Positions 41,697 to 53,594 of a DNA stretch of 64,000 nt are shown one piece after another. The position numbers and the translations under genes are program-made. The notes beneath the pieces are model-generated. The model made no database searches. It was not told the DNA's origin and saw nothing but the letters and a program-made list of their open reading frames with translations. Source of the stretch: Geosiphon pyriformis (lineage: Eukaryota; Glomeromycota; Glomeromycetes; Archaeosporales; Geosiphonaceae); contig JAAOMT010000468.1 of the NCBI GenBank assembly GCA_016748015.1, positions 1 to 64,000 on the forward strand. The letters are read 5' to 3'. The first letter of the stretch is position 1, and each line of letters starts with the position of its first letter.

Positions 41697-43457
41697 TTAA
41701 TGTTTTTGTGAGAGTTTTTCCTATAAACAGACAATGCAAGAGCAAGAATAAATTATGAAAAAATTCGAGCACTTGAGAAATTCCAAGATGAACGTATTTA
41801 CAAAATGTGATATCCACATACCTTTATATAATCCCCCCCAAAAACCATGCAAATTGTTTGCCATATACCGAGCCCAATCCGAGGTGTTACTCCACGATAG
41901 AAGCCTTTGAGCCCATTGTTTTGATAAATATATTTAGCACAAGTTATAATTGACATATTTTCTGGTCGTCCCGGATTTTTGGCCTGTGATTGCATTTCGA
42001 CACGGATGACTTCGATAGGCTGTTTTTGTTAAAATGAGAAAGGATTCAATAATTCGGTATTTAAATATAATGTTTTGCATTAAATAGTTGTGAGCCTAAT
42101 AGTTTACCTGATTCCAACAAGACATTCCACCTCCAATAGCACTAGCCAGAATTTTTTGAGATGGGGTCAAGGGACGTGAGAGATCAGGTGATTCCCCATC
42201 ACGAATCCTTCTAATTAACGTCTCACTTAGCCTAGTTAACCCGAATCTACTGGCCCAATTGGTACACTGGCGTAGCGCAACCGCGTTCACCCCCTTATTT
42301 ATACCACGAATACCTTCTTTTCTCAAGATTTCAGCAGCAATTTGTATAGTTGATACGTTTTGCCCGGCTGGAGCTTTATGACGAGTGACCTCAACGGTTT
42401 TCATAAATGTGCAAAATCCCATGGTAGTGTAAGCCTGTGCTAGTCCACCACCCATACCGCCTAAAATACCCGACTAATTCGGTAAGGAATTCAAGAATGG
42501 CTAATGAAGTCATTTTCAATCGCACCAACGAAGATCAGGGTAAAGTAAAAAATCTAAGAATTGAGATTTTATATAACATTGAACGAACCAAGAAAGAATT
42601 TGCGCCAGCAATCCGTGCATGATATTCAATTTCGCTTGAAGTAAAAATAAGCACGGCTCCCTGTATTAAACAAACCAAGATCCATCAGGTTTTGCCAAAA
42701 TTAAAATCATTTAATGAAAAAATGAGGTAAATTCATTTGATGGTTACTTTAGTGCTAGCTTCTATCCAAGCCCAAGGAATTAATCCTTGATAATATCCAA
42801 GTAGCCCACCACGCTGGTAAGTTTTCTTCAACGCGGTTAAAATGCTATCATTTCGATTTGCCGCCAAATGAGTTTTTATTACTTCAAACGGTTGCCCAAG
42901 AGTGGTTACCTCGAACATATTAAGTCCTGATGTTTTTAAGTAATAAATATTCGAGATTCGATGACATCTAGAGAGTAGACAGAGCTAACGCTAGTATGAA
43001 TGTCCTAGCCTTTATGAAACACCAAACTAAACTTGAGGAAAGTCGCTTTTTTCGATGATTCGGTGGGCATGGTAAAGGAATGCCCAACAAGAGACATTGA
43101 GCAAAATTATCGTTCTTGATCCAACTGGATTATTAGTCATGATAATAATGAGTCAGCACACTAATTATCCGATATATTGTATTGTATCAGGCAAAAAATT
43201 TCCAAAAGTTGCGAAAAATATCGAGAATGATGCTTTTGACGAAAACAAATCATTACACTTAAGACTTGTTAAGCGAGGCAACAGAGACATGAACAAATTG
43301 CTAACCTGAGATATTAAGAGCTAAAAAAAATAGGATTCGCGCAAAAGAGGAAAAAAACTATCTTACCAGCACCCACACCAAGGTTTCGCCAACTTATTGG
43401 TTTCTTCTTTAACTCGCCCCCTTCTTCTTGTACACCTCCAACAGCCATTGGGGCCAT
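41697..43457 (-). CDS. YHM2: mitochondrial citrate/2-oxoglutarate carrier, YHM2-like
   Basis: Six exons: 43457-43367, 42926-42748, 42660-42589, 42473-42108, 42019-41822 and 41720-41697, giving 309 residues (yeast Yhm2 about 314). It belongs to the SLC25 family, with three carrier repeats and signatures [12 protein letters not shown] (repeat 1), a degenerate [11 protein letters not shown] (repeat 2) and [12 protein letters not shown] (repeat 3). Segments [60 protein letters not shown] and [17 protein letters not shown] are typical of Yhm2 orthologues, as I know the family. Yhm2 exchanges citrate for 2-oxoglutarate across the inner membrane, supporting cytosolic NADPH. The ATG at 43457 (MAPMAVGG) is preferred to the upstream in-frame ATG at 43514 because it matches the usual N-terminus. 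The last coding exon is only 24 nt. Confidence 0.9.
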
Positions 43458-44489
43458 GTTTGATAGAGAAATATTTTTGAACTCGAAAATAATCAAATCC
43501 CGAGAAAATATCACGATAGTGATGATATAGCTCTAAAATCAAGATCTCTATCTTTTTTTTTTGGATAAGATCTCGGGACCCTCTCTTTCAGGAATTACTT
43601 TTTTTGGACTGCCCCAGCAAAAAACAAAAATTTTGTTTATTTTCTTCCCGCAAATAACATGTGAAAATGAAGTACAATAGATTTGAATTAAAAATTATGA
43701 AATTTAAAATGAATTTCATTTCATTCCGAATTAAATCTATTAAAAAGATTTGCTATCAATAAAAGTATAAATCGCGAAATTGATACTTTCTTTCCCGAGG
43801 TAACTTTTCAAAATGCTGATATTACTATCATTTCTACTGAATTTATTTTATTATCTTAATTTTCGAATTGAGTATAATGTGATTAAAATTAAAAATTTTG
43901 TTTAAGCTAAAAATTAAAAATCTATATATAACTATTATTTTCTTTGTTATATTTAAAATATTATGATTATTTTATTATTATTTTTATATTTGTATTGTAA
44001 CAGTTTATTTTAATAATTAATATTTTAAAATATTTTAAATTGTTATAACAATATTTATGCAAACTTTTACTTGTTAATTTTGATTTATATATTTCCCATT
44101 TTTAAATGTGTTGGAGATATCACGAGGAAACGATCGATCAGGGAAATTTCGGGTTGTTCCAGAATATTCGCAGATCAGCTTACCATTCACTTGGAATTTC
44201 TGACTCGGACATCAATTAATATTATGAAATTTTGAATTTAACATTGTAACAATTGTAAAAATCACTCTGCTACTTGGTGTTATTGATTCATGTTGGCCTA
44301 ACAATTGATTTGTTAAACTATGTAAACATAAAGAAACAATATAAATAAGAACTTCGCCTTTTAAAAAATTACTTTCTAAACATACCTTCAAATAAAGTTT
44401 TTCAAAGAAAACCTCTGTTTTATCCACATGCCACTTTATATTTTTTGAAAAACTTTATAAGAACTTTTCAAGTGGCAATAAAGTAGTGG
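43458..44489. other. intergenic, carrier promoter and AT-rich DNA
   Basis: No gene is seen. The first 200 bases should be the carrier promoter and contain GC-richer sequence; 43640-44100 is AT-rich. A moderately GC-rich patch at about 44110-44220 has no long open frame. Confidence 0.55.
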
Positions 44490-44778
44490 ATAAAAAAAAT
44501 AATAAGGAATCCAATCTATATCCCACCTAAGAGTAATAATGAATATGGTAATGGTATATTGAATTATTATGAATGGATTCCATGGGAAGGGTTTGTCAAT
44601 TATCGACGAAATTGGTAGAGGGAGGGTTCGGTGTGATTTAAAAAGCAACCCTAGTTGGTGGATTAATTCTTAATGGGAGTATAAAACATCATGGTTTAAT
44701 TGAGTATGAAAAAGGAAAAACTACTTATAGTGGAGAAGAGATGATAGTAGCAATAAAAATTATAAAAAATAGTGAACA

Positions 44779-44783
<5 letters not shown>
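44490..44783 (+). pseudogene. broken N-lobe of TKL-type kinase
   Basis: The frame NPIYIPPKSNNEYGNGIL..EWIPWEGFVN is the usual lead-in to a Glomeromycotina TKL kinase domain. It then needs one frame change to read IDEIGRG and a second to read GFGVI, where a TAA replaces the Tyr codon of the Gly-rich loop. After this KATLVGG, and later EEMIVAIKII with the beta-3 Lys, are readable. There are therefore two apparent single-base insertions and one nonsense change in the ATP-binding loop. The part is broken unless the sequence has errors. It lines up with the C-lobe frame just downstream. Confidence 0.7.
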
Positions 44784-44831
<48 letters not shown>

Positions 44832-44876
44832 TTATTATTATTATTCTTATTGTTATTATTAATGTTATTATTATTT
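44784..44876. repeat. (ATT)n microsatellite inside the kinase locus
   Basis: About fifteen perfect ATT units, then interrupted units with CTT and GTT. It lies between the N-lobe remnant and the C-lobe frame, where an intron would be expected. The poly-Leu open frame over it is an artefact. Confidence 0.85.
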
Positions 44877-44955
44877 ATGATTAAATTTAATTCGTATTTA
44901 TCTATTATCTATTTACTGTATATTATCTATTCGTTCACCCCGTTGATAGTTAAAT

Positions 44956-45828
44956 ATTGAACTATCTATGTTTGATAAGAAGGGTAGACACTTGGAAAAT
45001 ATCTCTCAAATGTATGAGATTACGCAAAACGCTGAAACACTCGAGTATGGAATTGTGATGGATTTTGCCAAACATGGAGACATGCGAAAATATTTGTCAA
45101 CAAATTTTCATTCTACGAATTGGAAATTTAAATTATCGATCGCGTGGAATATAACTTGTAGACTTGATAATATTCATTCTTCTGGTATGGTTCATTGTGA
45201 CTTACACTCGGGCAACATTTTACAACTTAATCAAGAACTGGTAAATATTGGAGACCTCGGATTGAGTCAACCAGTAAACCATGAAGCAACAACAACAGAG
45301 GAGAAAGAAGGAATATTTGGAGTGATTCCATACATTCCACCAGAAGTTTTAAGAGGAGAAAAGTTTACTTCGGCTGGTGATATTTATAGTTTTTCCATGT
45401 TATTATGGGAATTAGCAACAGGAATGCCTCCTTTTCATGATCTTCCTCATGATCTTAATCTCATCTTCGATATTATTTTCAAAGGTATTAGACCTGAAAT
45501 TACCTCCCCACTTATTCCACCTTGTATTTCCGAAATAATTGAAAGGTGTTGGGATGATAATCCATTGAATCGTCCTACTACCAAAGAAATTGGAAGGATG
45601 TTGTCGACTATGTATGCCCGGTTGATAAAAGAGAAGTTTGTAAATGAGAAGTCTAAAACTATGAGTCCTGAAACAATACAGTTTAAAGAATCAGATGAAT
45701 GCGTAAAAGAAATGGTAAAGAACGACTCGAGAATAAATTATTCAACTACAACGAGCATTCATTCAGGAGCAATTTATACGAGTCGTCTTTTAAGTTTGCA
45801 AATATTTGAAGAAACACAAGATGATTAA
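44956..45828 (+). CDS. TKL-like protein kinase, C-lobe open frame
   Basis: An open frame of 291 codons (ATG at 44968) reads from the alphaC region to the end of a kinase domain. It shows FAKHGDMRKYL, catalytic loop VHCDLHSGNIL (HCD in place of HRD, as often in these kinases), GDLGLS in place of DFG, IPYIPPEVL (activation segment end), DIYSFSMLLWELATGMPPF and ERCWDDNPLNRPT. A Ser/Thr/Lys-rich tail of about 80 residues follows. Without the N-lobe it could not bind ATP normally, and the upstream N-lobe is disrupted, so the locus is probably a recent pseudogene. An acceptor-like gttgatag lies just before 44956. Glomeromycotina hold large numbers of such kinases. Confidence 0.75.
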   Translation: MELSMFDKKGRHLENISQMYEITQNAETLEYGIVMDFAKHGDMRKYLSTNFHSTNWKFKLSIAWNITCRLDNIHSSGMVHCDLHSGNILQLNQELVNIGDLGLSQPVNHEATTTEEKEGIFGVIPYIPPEVLRGEKFTSAGDIYSFSMLLWELATGMPPFHDLPHDLNLIFDIIFKGIRPEITSPLIPPCISEIIERCWDDNPLNRPTTKEIGRMLSTMYARLIKEKFVNEKSKTMSPETIQFKESDECVKEMVKNDSRINYSTTTSIHSGAIYTSRLLSLQIFEETQDD

Positions 45829-47100
45829 TTCATTGATTGATTGATTGATTGCTTTAATTATTATATAATATATTAAAATTTTACATCAATTTTACTTTAC
45901 TTTATAAAAGAATTAGTCTATTTGACTGAAGGTAAGAAATTACATACATTATTCATCATTAATCATTAATCATTAATCAAATTTATGTACTTGTTTAACA
46001 TTTACCTATTTTTACTATTTATTATATTTAGACGACTTTTTGATATATTAGTTTTATTAGTTGATTGATCTTTTTCATAAGTGATATAAATTACATTAGT
46101 TATAATGTTAATTATATTCATTTCAATATGTTAAAATATACATAATTTTATTAATTATTATAAATATTAATTTAAATATACATGGTATTTTTCCTCAAGT
46201 AAAAAATAATATTTCCAAGTTTAATATTTTATTGTTTGCTCGTTGACTTAATCCAATCTCGTAAATTCTTATCCAATCTCGCTTATCTAAGATGTTGTCA
46301 GAATGTAGGTCACAATGAACAGTTATAACCCACACTGAACCAATCAGTAGAATGTTTTATAATTTTATTTTACATGTAATCACTGTTTCTTAAATGTGTT
46401 AAGCTGATTCAAAAACATAATATCATAAATTTACTTACATAAATAAAAATCAATATAGAAATCAGAAACATATAAATTTGGAAATTTGGAAATTCAAAAA
46501 CTCTGGATTAAAATATTTTCAGTATTTTTTTATTTCAGAAATTTTTATGACAGCACTTTCAAAATAAATTATTTTTTGAGCTTTTTATCTTTTTAAAAAA
46601 AATTAAATTAAGACAAATTCAGTTTTTTAAAAAATAATTAACAGTTTTTAAAAACATTAATATTATTAAAACCAATTTTGTTTTTAATAATACAAGTTTT
46701 TCTCATCTTTTTTTTATTGAATTTTATAAAAATAATTACAAATAACACAGCAGATTAACCAACAGCTTAAGCTAAAAATAAAGCCAATTAATTAATTTAA
46801 ATTAAATTTGTTTTGTTTTGGATTGATGATTTTAAAAAAATTAATTAAGTAATTTAAACTTTAACACTTATAATAATTTACTTTCGAATTTGAATTTATA
46901 TATAGCTTTGGCAAAAAATTTTGTTTTTAAGTTTTAAATTAATAATGTTTTTAAAAATTTTCTCTCTTACCTCCAAAAAATCCTCAAATGAGCACATTTC
47001 TGTTAAAAGAAGTTTTTTGTTTTTCTCATTAGTATTATTTCAATATTTTTTTAACTAATAATCCCTTTGTGGTAAATTTGGTGACTGTCTCAGGTAGTAA
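45829..47100. other. AT-rich stretch before the retroelement block
   Basis: No gene is seen. It has short (ATTG)n at 45831-45852 and (ATTAATC)n at about 45955-45979. The 5' untranslated part of the LINE probably begins somewhere after about 46950, but its exact start cannot be seen. Confidence 0.55.
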
Positions 47101-47677
47101 CATGTTTAAAAAAAGGCATCTAAGAGTGTTTTTCATGGTTTTGCTGGTGGTTCTTTTTTGCAGAAAAAGAAAGTTGTTCTTGAGAATGTTAAACATTTTG
47201 GTAATAAAAAAAATGTTTTTTTGAAATCTGGGTTTGGTAGTAGTGTGTATTTTAATGTGAAAAGCTTGTCTGGTAATAATGTAGATGTTGGCATGTCTAA
47301 AAAAAGGCATCTAAGAGTGTTTTTCATGGTTTTGCTGGTGGTTCTTTTTTGCAGAAAAAGAAAGTTGTTCTTGAGAATGTTAAACATTTTGGTAATAAAA
47401 AAAATGTTTTTTTGAAATCTGGGTTTGGTAGTAGTGTGTATTTTAATGTGAAAAGCTTGTCTGGTAATAATGTAGATGTTGGCATGTCTAAAAAAAGGCA
47501 TCTAAGAGTGTTTTTCATGGTTTTGCTGGTGGTTCTTTTTTGCAGAAAAAGAAAGTTGTTCTTGAGAATGTTAAACATTTTGGTAATAAAAAAAATGTTT
47601 TTTTGAAATCTGGGTTTGGCAGTAGTGTGTATTTTAATGTGAAAAGCTTGTCTGGTAATAATGTAGATGTTGACATG
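47101..47677 (+). repeat. three 191-bp direct tandem repeats in LINE ORF1
   Basis: Three consecutive copies with an exact 191-bp period (equivalent points at 47158, 47349 and 47540) differ by only one or two bases by eye. Each carries the coding segment KKKVVLENVKHFGNKKNVFL through VKSLSGNNVDV. The period is not a multiple of three, so each copy shifts the frame. Because the copies share the same decayed positions, the triplication followed the decay of the element. Confidence 0.95.
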
Positions 47678-49325
47678 TCTGGTGTTAGTAATGGTTCTAT
47701 TTTGAGTTCAATCACAAACATTCCTAAAGCAAAGTACATTAACACTGGTGCTGATTTTGGCTTTTTTCTTGGTTCCTCCAACTATGATATAAAGAATAAA
47801 TTAGAACTCTTTCTACTTCCTTTCAAGATATTTCTGAATATGAAGTGGATTAATCTCAAAATCATAAAAACATCTGTGAAAGTGACTGTAAACAAATTTT
47901 TTGCTTTGAATATTAATCTTTTGTGTGGAAAAGAAATCAGTGACAACAAAAACTCAGCTTATTAGGAAAATTTTCTCAAAAATCTGTGGTTTTGGAAGGG
48001 CCACTACTCTCTCAAAATTTCAAGAGATCATCTAATCTACTTTCACATTAGAGAACAGCATGGAAAAAGCCATGTCATTGGCCAAAAAAAATAGGATGGC
48101 CATAAACACCAATTTTAAAAGACAAAAAGTATATTCAGATCAGGCCATAGTAATTAAAAAAATTCCCATGAATATACCAAAAGAGATAATTGTCACTATA
48201 GTCACTGAATTTGGAAAAATTAAATCTATTAAAATTCAACTAATCAGGTTATAGCAAAAGACTGTAATAAAATTTGCCAAATCAGATCAAGCTGATCTAT
48301 TGACTTCAAGATAGTCATTTCTGATTGGGAAAAATTCAGTACATGTGGCCAAGGCTGTGGGTGATTAGAAGATCTGAACATCTAGGGATTGATACAGAAC
48401 ACTTTTGTTTATACTGCCAATGGGTACTATGGCTCATGATTTGGATAATTTTTTAAAAGGAGTTGATGAAAAAACCTGTTTCATTAATTGTTTGCTGAAA
48501 ACTGGCAACAAAATCTGTTGCACTGTTGTTTGTTTTGAATCTAATAAAGCATTAGAGTCTGCATTTTGCACAGAGCCAATTTTTGGTGGTGTTAAACTTT
48601 CTTGGACAAGAATGGATCTAGTTTGGTGTAAGAAGTATGGGAGGTGTAATCATTCTGCTTTGAAATGTAATGCACTAGTTGCATTCACTTTTAAGTCTTC
48701 AAAGACATTTAAAAGAGTTGTTTCTAATGAATATTGTCTTCAGTTAGCAAAGTTATATGAGAGAAAAAGTGTTCTAATATTTCACTCTGCTGCCTTTGGT
48801 GGCAAATTTTAGATCCAAGTGGTCTTACTTGCTGGTTGTTCTGATAGTTTTTACTCTATTTCTGGTTCTGGTTCCCTTTTTTTTAATGCCTCAGGTTCAA
48901 ATGATGATTTTTTTCTGGTTTTAACTGGTAACTCATCTTTAGATGCTTATTTGGTCTCTTTAAAATGCTTTTTGGAGCTCTTGACAAATCAGATTTCCAG
49001 TATTTTGAAAAAGTTGAGTTCTATGGAATTGGTACTATTGGTACTCTTTTCTTGTGCTCTCTTTTTAGCCACTTCTACACTTTTAGTGTTGTATTTGAAC
49101 ATAGATATGGCTTTGAATAGTGTGTTAATACTATCTGCTCCTCCTTTTTTGGTTGCTAGTAATGTGGTCTCTAACTTCAGTTCAGGTAGTTCTAAGGTTT
49201 TGACCTCTAAGATAAATAGTTTGAAATCAAAAATGGTAGTTTTGAAGGTTTTAATCAGTTTGGTTTTGGAAAAATTAGATTGTTTGTGTTCTGGTTCAAA
49301 TTCTTTGACTCTTCCTTCATTTTAA
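47540..49325 (+). pseudogene. LINE ORF1 (nucleic-acid-binding protein), decayed
   Basis: The frame can be followed with stops and shifts through several blocks: VVLENVKHFGNKKNVF, GVSNGSILSSITNIPKAKYI, AIVIKKIPMNIPKEIIVT (an RRM-like beta strand region), EPIFGGVKLSW and a zinc knuckle at 48627-48668. It ends in a Ser/Leu-rich tail with a short coiled-coil-like part (SKINSLKSKMVVLKVLISLV) and a TAA at 49325. The knuckle reads CKKYGRCNHSALKC: the second Cys of CX2CX4HX4C is Tyr. LINE ORF1 proteins bind the element RNA; this copy cannot make one. Confidence 0.75.
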
Positions 49326-49369
49326 TAAGTGGTTTGGTATGAAAAGTGACTACATGTAATATCAAAAAC

Positions 49370-50745
49370 ATGAACAATCCTGCCAAACAAGAAGATATTA
49401 TTCGCTGACATAAAGATATGGGCAATTTGATTTCTGTGATTACTGAGACAAAGTTGAAAGGCAAAGTTTGTCTATGGATCATAAATAAATTTGATGGTGT
49501 TTAAGTGTTTATTTCTAGTTTGGGGTCTGGTTACTTGAGTTTAGGCATAACCATAATTATGAATGTTTCTCTAGTGCAGTATGTATATAAAGTTTTTAAG
49601 ATGTCTAGTCAACTTATTTCTGTAAAGTTACTTTTCAAGAACAAACTTTCAGTAATAGTTTTGGGCTTGTATACAGATGTTACTTTGGAAAAAAAACTGG
49701 CTCACTTACATGTTGTTAATTCGATGGTGGCTGAGGCTTTGAATAGCAGTACATTTATTGTTTTTGGTAGTGACTTTAATGAAAATAATTCTGGTTGCAG
49801 TGTGAGCTTTAAAAAATTTTTGGATCTGGATTTGCTTAATTCTTTACAAGATTTTCCTTTGCACAAGCTTTCCATATGGTCCAATTCAAAGGGTGTTCAA
49901 AAGTGTATAGACTTTATTCTAGTTAGTAATGGTCTTTGCAGTTCTTTTTTTAACCAACAGATTTACTGTTTGGATGAATTTTTTGATTCTGATTACTTGG
50001 TTGTGTTGGTGGGCATTAATTTGGGGGATCTTCTCAGTTCTCAGCTTAATTTGGTATACAAATAGGCTGTAAAAAATAAGTGGAGATACAAAATCAATGA
50101 TGTCAATGGGAAAGTTTGGAAAAAGTTTGGAGATTTATCTTTGGCTGCTGCTTTGATAACTGCTGATGACTTTGAATATCACAAAAATAAAGATGACATC
50201 AATGAAATATAAATACTGCTTTGTCAAGTGGTATGCTTTGCAGTAGAAGCCACTCTTGTAAAGACATGGTCCAAAGATAATAGGTTGGTCAAATCTGCTG
50301 CATCTTCTAGATTTCACAAGTTGGAACTGTTGGTGGTGAAAATTTTGAAAGCATATAAGTCAGAAGATTTGGGAAGATTTCAGGTTTTAATCAATAAGTG
50401 GATTGACTTGAACTTTGACCAGGCTGTGGAGTTCAAGAGATTTTTGGATAATGGTTGTGACAAAGTAATGATTGAACAATTACTGACTCATTTTAAGAAA
50501 TTATATAAGTCTTATAAGTTTTTGGATTTCAAGGCCACTGAAAATTCTCAAATTAGAGCAGCTATTGCTAAGTGTATGAAAGTTTTTGCAAACAATAAGA
50601 GTTAAATAATCAGAAGTGTATTGGAAAAGCCTTTTAGGAAAGTTACATTGAATTATCTGGTTGATAATGAAAATTTGGTTTTAGAGCCAGATTTGGTCAA
50701 GAACAAAATAGATTCAATTATAGAAAATTGAACCAGAAAGCATGC
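49370..50745 (+). pseudogene. LINE ORF2 5' part: AP-endonuclease domain, decayed
   Basis: Endonuclease blocks are readable: LISVITETKLKGK (the ET motif), LSVIVLGLYTDVTL, IVFGSDFNEN (GDFN motif, first Gly to Ser), CIDFILVSNGL and DSDYLVVLVGI. The last is the SDH motif with the catalytic His changed to Tyr (TAC at 49994-49996). A linker rich in Lys and Phe follows, with LVKSAASSRFHKLELLVVKI and later IDSIIEN before a TGA. The endonuclease nicks the target DNA to prime reverse transcription; this copy would be inactive. The frame stops at the Gypsy insertion. Confidence 0.8.
50742..50745. repeat. target-site duplication ATGC (left)
   Basis: ATGC directly before the 5' LTR equals ATGC directly after the 3' LTR (60557-60560). 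Joining the flanks with one copy restores the LINE codons AAG CAT GCA GTT. Confidence 0.85.
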
Positions 50746-51588
50746 TATTACCCAAGTAGAAAAACCAAAAAGCTATGGAAAAACATAACAAAAAAATGTG
50801 ACAAGAAAAATACAATAACTTAAGGTAATATAGAACAAAAATGAGCAATAGTTAGCAATAGTGAAGCAATTAAAAACAATTTTGTAAAACCAAAAGAATG
50901 TATAAAAACAAGTAGTTATAAAAGTTGAAAAGTCAAACAGTTAGTTAGAAATCAATTTTACTTTGTATTATACTTATCATATATTCATAGTCTGAAATAC
51001 AATAAATTATCAAAACCAAATCTAATTTACCAATTCATGTTCTCTTATCTTATGAATTTTAATTGAAATTAAAATCAGTATTTTCTACTTTTGTTCTGGA
51101 ACAGATGCCATTGGCATAAATGTCTCGAACTCTTAATGATTTAGACCAATTGCTCTTAATCACGGCAATTGATGGAAACTAATTTTTTTCTTTTTTTTTT
51201 TCTTTTTTGAAGTGGCAACATAGAAAAATCAACTGTCTTGGAATAGACTTTGTGATAGTCTGGTAAAAAAGGGAAGCTTCCCTTAAGTTTTAGATATTAA
51301 CATTATCTTAATAGCTTACCAGAAAGGCAAAAAAACAATGTTGGACCCTAATAACTGTGCTTGTTAGTGCAGAGAAGAAAGTTTACATTTACAAAAAACA
51401 TTGCAATCGATAAAAAACAAACTCTGTGCCTTATAACCAAAAAACTCAACAGATAAATTCACAGCCAAGAATAGACCTTCAGAGACTAATAACACTGACA
51501 TGGCAGAAAAAGCAGACAACTTTGAAAGATAACCCAAAACTAAAACACCAAATGTTATCACCATACTCTATCCAGTTTACCCATAACA
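50746..51588 (+). repeat. 5' LTR of the Gypsy element
   Basis: This 843-bp sequence matches 59649-60556 along its whole length, ignoring scattered substitutions and one size difference. It starts TATTACC and ends ATAACA, close to the TGTTA...TAACA ends expected of an LTR (the second base appears changed from G to A). A TATAAAA box lies at 50901-50907 and AATAAA at 51001-51006, consistent with U3-R-U5 order. A (T)nC(T)n tract is at about 51185-51212. Confidence 0.9.
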
Positions 51589-51590
51589 TT

Positions 51591-51607
51591 TGGTGCTTTC
51601 TGTGAGA
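51591..51607 (+). other. primer-binding site candidate
   Basis: TGGTGCTTTCTGTGAGA starts two bases after the 5' LTR, the usual place for a tRNA primer site, and begins TGG, the complement of the CCA end. The matching tRNA was not identified. Confidence 0.6.
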
Positions 51608-51625
51608 TTATAAATTTACAGAAAC

Positions 51626-53400
51626 AGAGCACCCCAGAGATACACAAAAGTGGCGACTATTAGAACAATAGGAAAAGACCACTCTTTGTACAGAAGAGCA
51701 CTATTTCAATACTTTCAAAATCTAGGAATACTAGCAAAAACCACCATCACAAAAAGTGATTTTTGCAACTATATCAACACAAAAATCAACCACTTGTTAG
51801 GCCACACAACTGATACAAGAAGACTTGGAGAACAAATCCATCAAAGCTTACTAGGGTACTCAACAACTACTACTACTCGAGCAATTACTGAAACTCTATA
51901 CATAGTCAATACAAATATTAAACACTACATGACAAAATAATTCTCTCAAGTACAACAACCAGTAAAATCCAATCGAGAGGAATACGAGGATGGATCCAAT
52001 AATCCTACAACTGCCCAAGACAAGTTCACGGTCAATAAGAAACCAAGGTTTCTCTCCCTAACAACTCTATCATATCATCAGATACTCCAAAAATAGAATT
52101 GTATTCAATCCACTCCTGGAAACCCAGTTGAAAACACCATAAACTCTTGGAAATCTACACTCTTGAGGCCAATATAGTTGGACCAAATCACTAGGAGAAT
52201 ATGAATTGCTATTTGGAAATCTTACCCCAACAGTTGGTTAAACAGAAGAAAACATATCAACTTGGGAACAGCCACCAGCACAAAACCCAGCAAAATTAGC
52301 ATCTTTCCTGATGGAAAGAACAGCTATCTTACAACTTATTGGTTCTAGTAACAAAAGGAAACAATCAGCATTAGCACCCAAAGAACACTCGAATATGTGG
52401 ACACCAATCCCCTTAACCATAACCAGTAATACCTTACCCATTAATCAGATCATGGTCTACTGGAATATCACTAAATTGGAGAAATTCTCTAGTGAAGAAA
52501 ATAATGCATATTCTTGGATTGCGGATGCCGAGAAAGCAATTACCACTAACAGATGGGATGACAACTGCACAATTCAGGCACTGCTGTTTTTTCTGACTGG
52601 AACTGCTGATTTGTAGTACCAGAGTTTTACAGAGAAGCTTATCTCCTTTACAGAATTTAAACTCATCTTTTTACAATACTTCTGTAATCCTAATACACTT
52701 ATCTGATTGCAAAATCAATTCAGTATAATAAAACAAAACAACCATAAAGCAGTAACTACTTATCTCAGAAGATTCAATCAGGTTCTTCAACAAATCTTAG
52801 CCATTGAGCAGAATTATTATACCACCATGCAAGTCTTCAATCAATTTGTTAAAGGACTAAGGAGCAGCTTTTTAAAATCTGTACAATCTCACCATCCAGC
52901 AAATCTACAAAAAGCAATCACTCTTGCTTGTGATTTTGAGTCTGCAGAACAAAAAGCAAATCATATCTAAGCTGTTAACTTAACCATCAATAGAACCTTT
53001 GACATCAACACAAAGATAATCCAATTAAGTGAGAAATTAACTCAAAAAATTGAGAGATTTTTAGCCAGAACCACAAAAACTTACCAACCATTACAATAGA
53101 AAGAAAATAACAACAACAGCAGATATTCACAGCAACAGAACTATTAGCAATAACAACAATCTTGGAGATCTGATTCCTGCAACTGTTACTACTGCCAGAA
53201 ATCTAAACACATTGCTCATAACTGCAGAAAGAAAATAATGAACCAAAATCAAGAAAACCAATATCAACAACCAAGATATTAGCAAAACATAGTATCTTAA
53301 TATTTTATTCCTCAAAATTCATCTCCCCAGTATGCACAACAAGTCCCATACACTTAACCACTGCCCCAGAATTATTATTAATCACCACCAATGACACAAG
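51626..53400 (+). pseudogene. gag region with CCHC zinc knuckle, decayed
   Basis: The gag frame is readable with shifts near 51940 and 52310. Recognisable capsid blocks are EENNAYSWIADAEKAI, ALLFFLTGTADL, AVTTYLRRFNQVLQQIL and MQVFNQFVKGL. A Gln/Asn-rich part and the zinc knuckle CYYCQKSKHIAHNC (53184-53225, CX2CX4HX4C; the Gly before the His is Ser) follow. After it the sequence is Gln/Pro/Tyr-rich with many TAG/TAA codons, probably from CAG/CAA. Confidence 0.75.
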
Positions 53401-53594
53401 CAATCCCTTACTATTAAACTCCCCCTTACAGCCAGTCCAGACTTTGAGCTATAAACTATAATCAAGGATGAAGGAATCCCAACAACAATTAGGCACAAAC
53501 CAATAGTAGACTGTCTTGACCAATCCCTTGTGGTCCTGCACAATTTCAACCAGCACCAACCAGATACCTAAATCAAGCTTTCTATCTCAGTTTC

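Larger units (their letters stand above)
47101..50745 (+). mobile_element. LINE retrotransposon, 5' part (interrupted)
   Basis: The left part of a non-LTR retrotransposon contains ORF1 (about 47540-49325) and the start of ORF2 with the endonuclease (about 49370-50745). It is cut at 50745 by the Gypsy element and continues at 60557. The reading frame across the junction, ...RKHA|VKYS..., is restored if the Gypsy element and one ATGC copy are removed. Many in-frame stops and frame changes show it is dead. Its amino-acid changes look mostly like C-to-T or G-to-A transitions. Confidence 0.85.

Noticed and set aside
43097-43309. 70-codon + strand frame
   Set aside because: Lies in intron 1 of the carrier gene on the opposite strand; no recognisable protein.
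47035-47781. repeated minus-strand frames of 84-122 codons
   Set aside because: Antisense shadows of the 191-bp LINE repeat; each repeats the same sequence.
51364-51564. minus-strand ORF in the 5' LTR, also present in the 3' LTR (60332-60529)
   Set aside because: Its presence in both copies only reflects LTR identity; no domain, and it lies inside U5-like sequence.
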